A DNA stretch of 64,000 nt from contig BBFS01000004.1 of NCBI GenBank assembly GCA_001313365.1, positions 1-64,000 of the forward strand, in the 5' to 3' direction. The notes under the pieces were generated by a model that ran no database searches, had not been told where the DNA came from, and saw only the letters and a list, made by a program, of their open reading frames with translations. A program made the translations under genes and the position numbers. Origin of the DNA: Paenarthrobacter nitroguajacolicus JCM 14115 (lineage in GTDB: Bacteria; Actinomycetota; Actinomycetes; Actinomycetales; Micrococcaceae). Position 1 is the first letter of the stretch; every line of letters begins with the position of its first letter. Shown in pieces: positions 62,549 to 64,000 of this stretch.

Positions 62549-63179
62549 TGTTTACGGGAATCGTTGCTGAGCAAGGCACTGTGCTGGGCATTGAGCACGA
62601 CGGCGATACCAGCGCAACGTTGAGGCTGAAAGCGCCCACCACCGCGGAGGGATTGCCCCTAGGCGGTTCCATTGCCGTCAACGGAGTCTGCCTGACAGCC
62701 ACCCGGATCGACGGACAGGACTTCAGCGTGGATGTCATGGGGGAGACCCTGGTCCGGACGACCATCGGCGAGCTGGCGCAGGGAGATGCCGTGAACCTGG
62801 AACGCTGCGTTCCGGCCGGCGGGCGGCTGGACGGCCATGTTGTCCAGGGCCATGTGGACGGTGTGGGTGAATTGCTGGAGCGCGAGCCGCTGGGAAACTG
62901 GGACCGGCTGCGGTTTGGAGTGCCGGCCCAGCTGGCACGCTACATCGCCGAAAAAGGTTCGATCGCCGTCGACGGTGTTTCGCTCACCGTGACCGCCGTC
63001 AGTCCTGCGGCCGAAACGGCACCGTGGTTTGAAGTGGGACTGATCCCCCCCACCACGCTGGAAGAAACAGGCTTGGGGCCAAAGCGGTGGGCGGCCGCGT
63101 GAACCTTGAAGTTGATGTTCTGGCCAAGTACACCGAACGACTGCTGTCCTTCGCGCCCCGGCAGGGAGACGTACGATGA
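62548..63179 (+). CDS. ribE: Riboflavin synthase alpha chain
   Basis: It converts two molecules of 6,7-dimethyl-8-ribityllumazine to riboflavin. The start MFTGIVAEQGTVLGIEHDGD is diagnostic. Two lumazine-binding repeats are seen: LPLGGSIAVNGVCLTATRID with DVMGETLVRTTIGEL, and DGHVVQGHVDGVGELLE with AEKGSIAVDGVSLTVTAVSP. One break near 63075 precedes NLEVDVLAKYTERLLSFAPR. About 210 residues. Its stop overlaps the ribB start (ATGA). Confidence 0.95.
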
Positions 63180-63876
63180 GCGCTCCTGCGAAGACAACTC
63201 CGGCCGGCGAGCGTCGTACCGGACTTGATCCTGTCGAGTCCGCTATCGCCGCGATTGCGGCGGGCAAAGCGTGATCGTGGTGGACAACGAAGATCGCGAG
63301 AATGAAGGCGATATTATCTTCGCCGCGGAACACGCCACTCCGGCCCTCATGGGCTGGACCATCCGGTATTCATCCGGCGTCATCTGTGTTCCCTTGGATG
63401 GAGAACGTGCAGACGCCTGATCCTGCCGCCGATGGTGGAGATCAACGAGGACGCCAAGGGAACTGCCTACACCGTTTCCTGCGACGCCGCGATCGGAGTC
63501 AGCACCGGAATTTCAGCGACGGACCGAGCGCTGACGGCCCGGATTCTTGCAGATCCGAGCAGCACTCCGGCATCGATCACCCGCCCCCCCGGGCATATTT
63601 TCCCGTTGCGGGCAGTTAACGGGGGGGAGTGCGTGAACGTCCAGGTCACACGGAAGCTGCCGTGGACCTGTGTCGTCTTGCCGGGCTGGCTCCGGTGGGT
63701 GTGATCGCAGAGTTGGTACATGACGACGGTGAAATGATGCGGCTGGACAGCCTGCGAGACTTTGCCGCTGAACATGGATGCCCCCCCTCATCTCGATCGA
63801 GGATCTGGTGTCGTATGTTGAGGCGGTAGAGTCCCAGTCGGCACTTGTTTCACAGGAGGACGAGGAGAAGCGATGA
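63176..63876 (+). CDS. ribB: 3,4-dihydroxy-2-butanone-4-phosphate synthase RibB
   Basis: RibB makes the four-carbon precursor of riboflavin from ribulose 5-phosphate. The start [20 protein letters not shown] leads to [20 protein letters not shown], the active-site acidic loop, then [13 protein letters not shown] [32 protein letters not shown] (family RPGHIFPL), [20 protein letters not shown] and [14 protein letters not shown]. About 235 residues, ending with an acidic tail. Breaks lie near 63265, 63410, 63630 and 63785. It ends before a separate ribA-like frame, so ribBA is not fused here. Confidence 0.92.
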
Positions 63877-64000
63877 CCGCATCGACCACACGCAACAGCG
63901 ACCACACCGGCCCCCCCGCGCCGCACCCCCCCGTCAGCGGTGGGCCGATAGTGCAGTTGCCTACGGCCTTTGGTGACTTCGTGGCACAGGCGTGGACGGA
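63873..64000 (+). CDS. ribA: GTP cyclohydrolase II RibA, partial at the window end
   Basis: The ATG overlaps the ribB stop (ATGA). Only about 42 residues are visible: [13 protein letters not shown], a Pro-rich stretch inflated by two seven-C runs, then VQLPTAFGDFVAQAWTD. The LPTxFGDFxA motif is the usual beginning of GTP cyclohydrolase II, the first step of riboflavin synthesis. A short ribA-type fragment fits this position better than lumazine synthase. Confidence 0.72.
   Translation, partial: MTASTTRNSDHTGPPAPHPPVSGGPIVQLPTAFGDFVAQAWT

Noticed and set aside
63176..64000. Fused ribBA gene
   Set aside because: RibB ends in an acidic tail with a stop overlapping a new ATG that begins a RibA-like frame, so two genes fit better.

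Overview
The window is chromosomal DNA of a high-GC actinobacterium, most probably Arthrobacter sensu lato (Arthrobacter/Paenarthrobacter, family Micrococcaceae). The case rests on gene content and order: sepH beside thymidine kinase, dut with DUF3093/DUF4193, DUF3710 followed by an OB-fold protein and DUF3159, DUF3000-RNase D-thiolase-FadB-dxs, and def-fmt-rsmB-rpe leading into the riboflavin genes. There are no phage, IS, integron or CRISPR signatures. It reads as core chromosome.

Sequence quality shapes everything. Almost every gene carries runs of seven G or C where family-conserved motifs require four (an in-frame gain of one residue), and many genes also carry single-base gains or losses that break the frame. 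Because essential genes such as dxs, fmt, rsmB, dut and parC are hit in the same way, I treat these as sequencing or assembly errors. Each broken gene is annotated once, over its full extent, as a CDS.

Layout. 1-1.3 kb: an M56 (BlaR-like) membrane peptidase and a BlaI-family repressor on the minus strand. 1.5-7.8 kb: divergently, the cytochrome bd oxidase genes cydA and cydB and a fused cydDC exporter. Three perfect TTCTAC-N5-GTAGAA dyads lie in the shared intergenic region. 7.8-12.5 kb: a two-domain GNAT protein, a DinB-like protein, a VOC protein and topoisomerase IV subunit A. 12.5-20.5 kb: a GNAT/acyl-CoA-synthetase fusion, DUF5998, a phosphodiesterase, thymidine kinase, sepH, DUF4193 and DUF3093. 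20.6-28.1 kb: dut, DUF3710, an OB-fold protein and DUF3159, then two TrkA/RCK proteins divergent from a KimA-type potassium importer and a TRAM-type RNA methyltransferase.

28.3-45 kb: acnA, dxs, DUF402 and an unknown protein, an aldo-keto reductase, a dyad-rich intergenic repeat, then a long minus-strand block (FadB-like and FadA-like beta-oxidation proteins, RNase D, DUF3000, threonine aldolase, an SDR and DUF6421). 45-54 kb: msrB, an unknown protein, an alpha/beta hydrolase, a sulfur-related group (ybaK, sufE, sulfurtransferase), zapE, benE, an antitoxin-like small protein and an APC permease. 54.2-55.3 kb: seven tRNA genes, including a tandemly duplicated Gly-Val pair. 55.4-64 kb: a PD-(D/E)XK nuclease-like protein, def, fmt, rsmB, rpe, then an FMN riboswitch controlling a PnuC-like riboflavin transporter, ribD, ribE, ribB and the start of ribA.

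The most interesting regulatory unit is the BlaI/M56 pair facing the cytochrome bd operon with three identical-architecture operators. It looks like a BlaI-type protease-repressor circuit controlling respiration rather than beta-lactam resistance.
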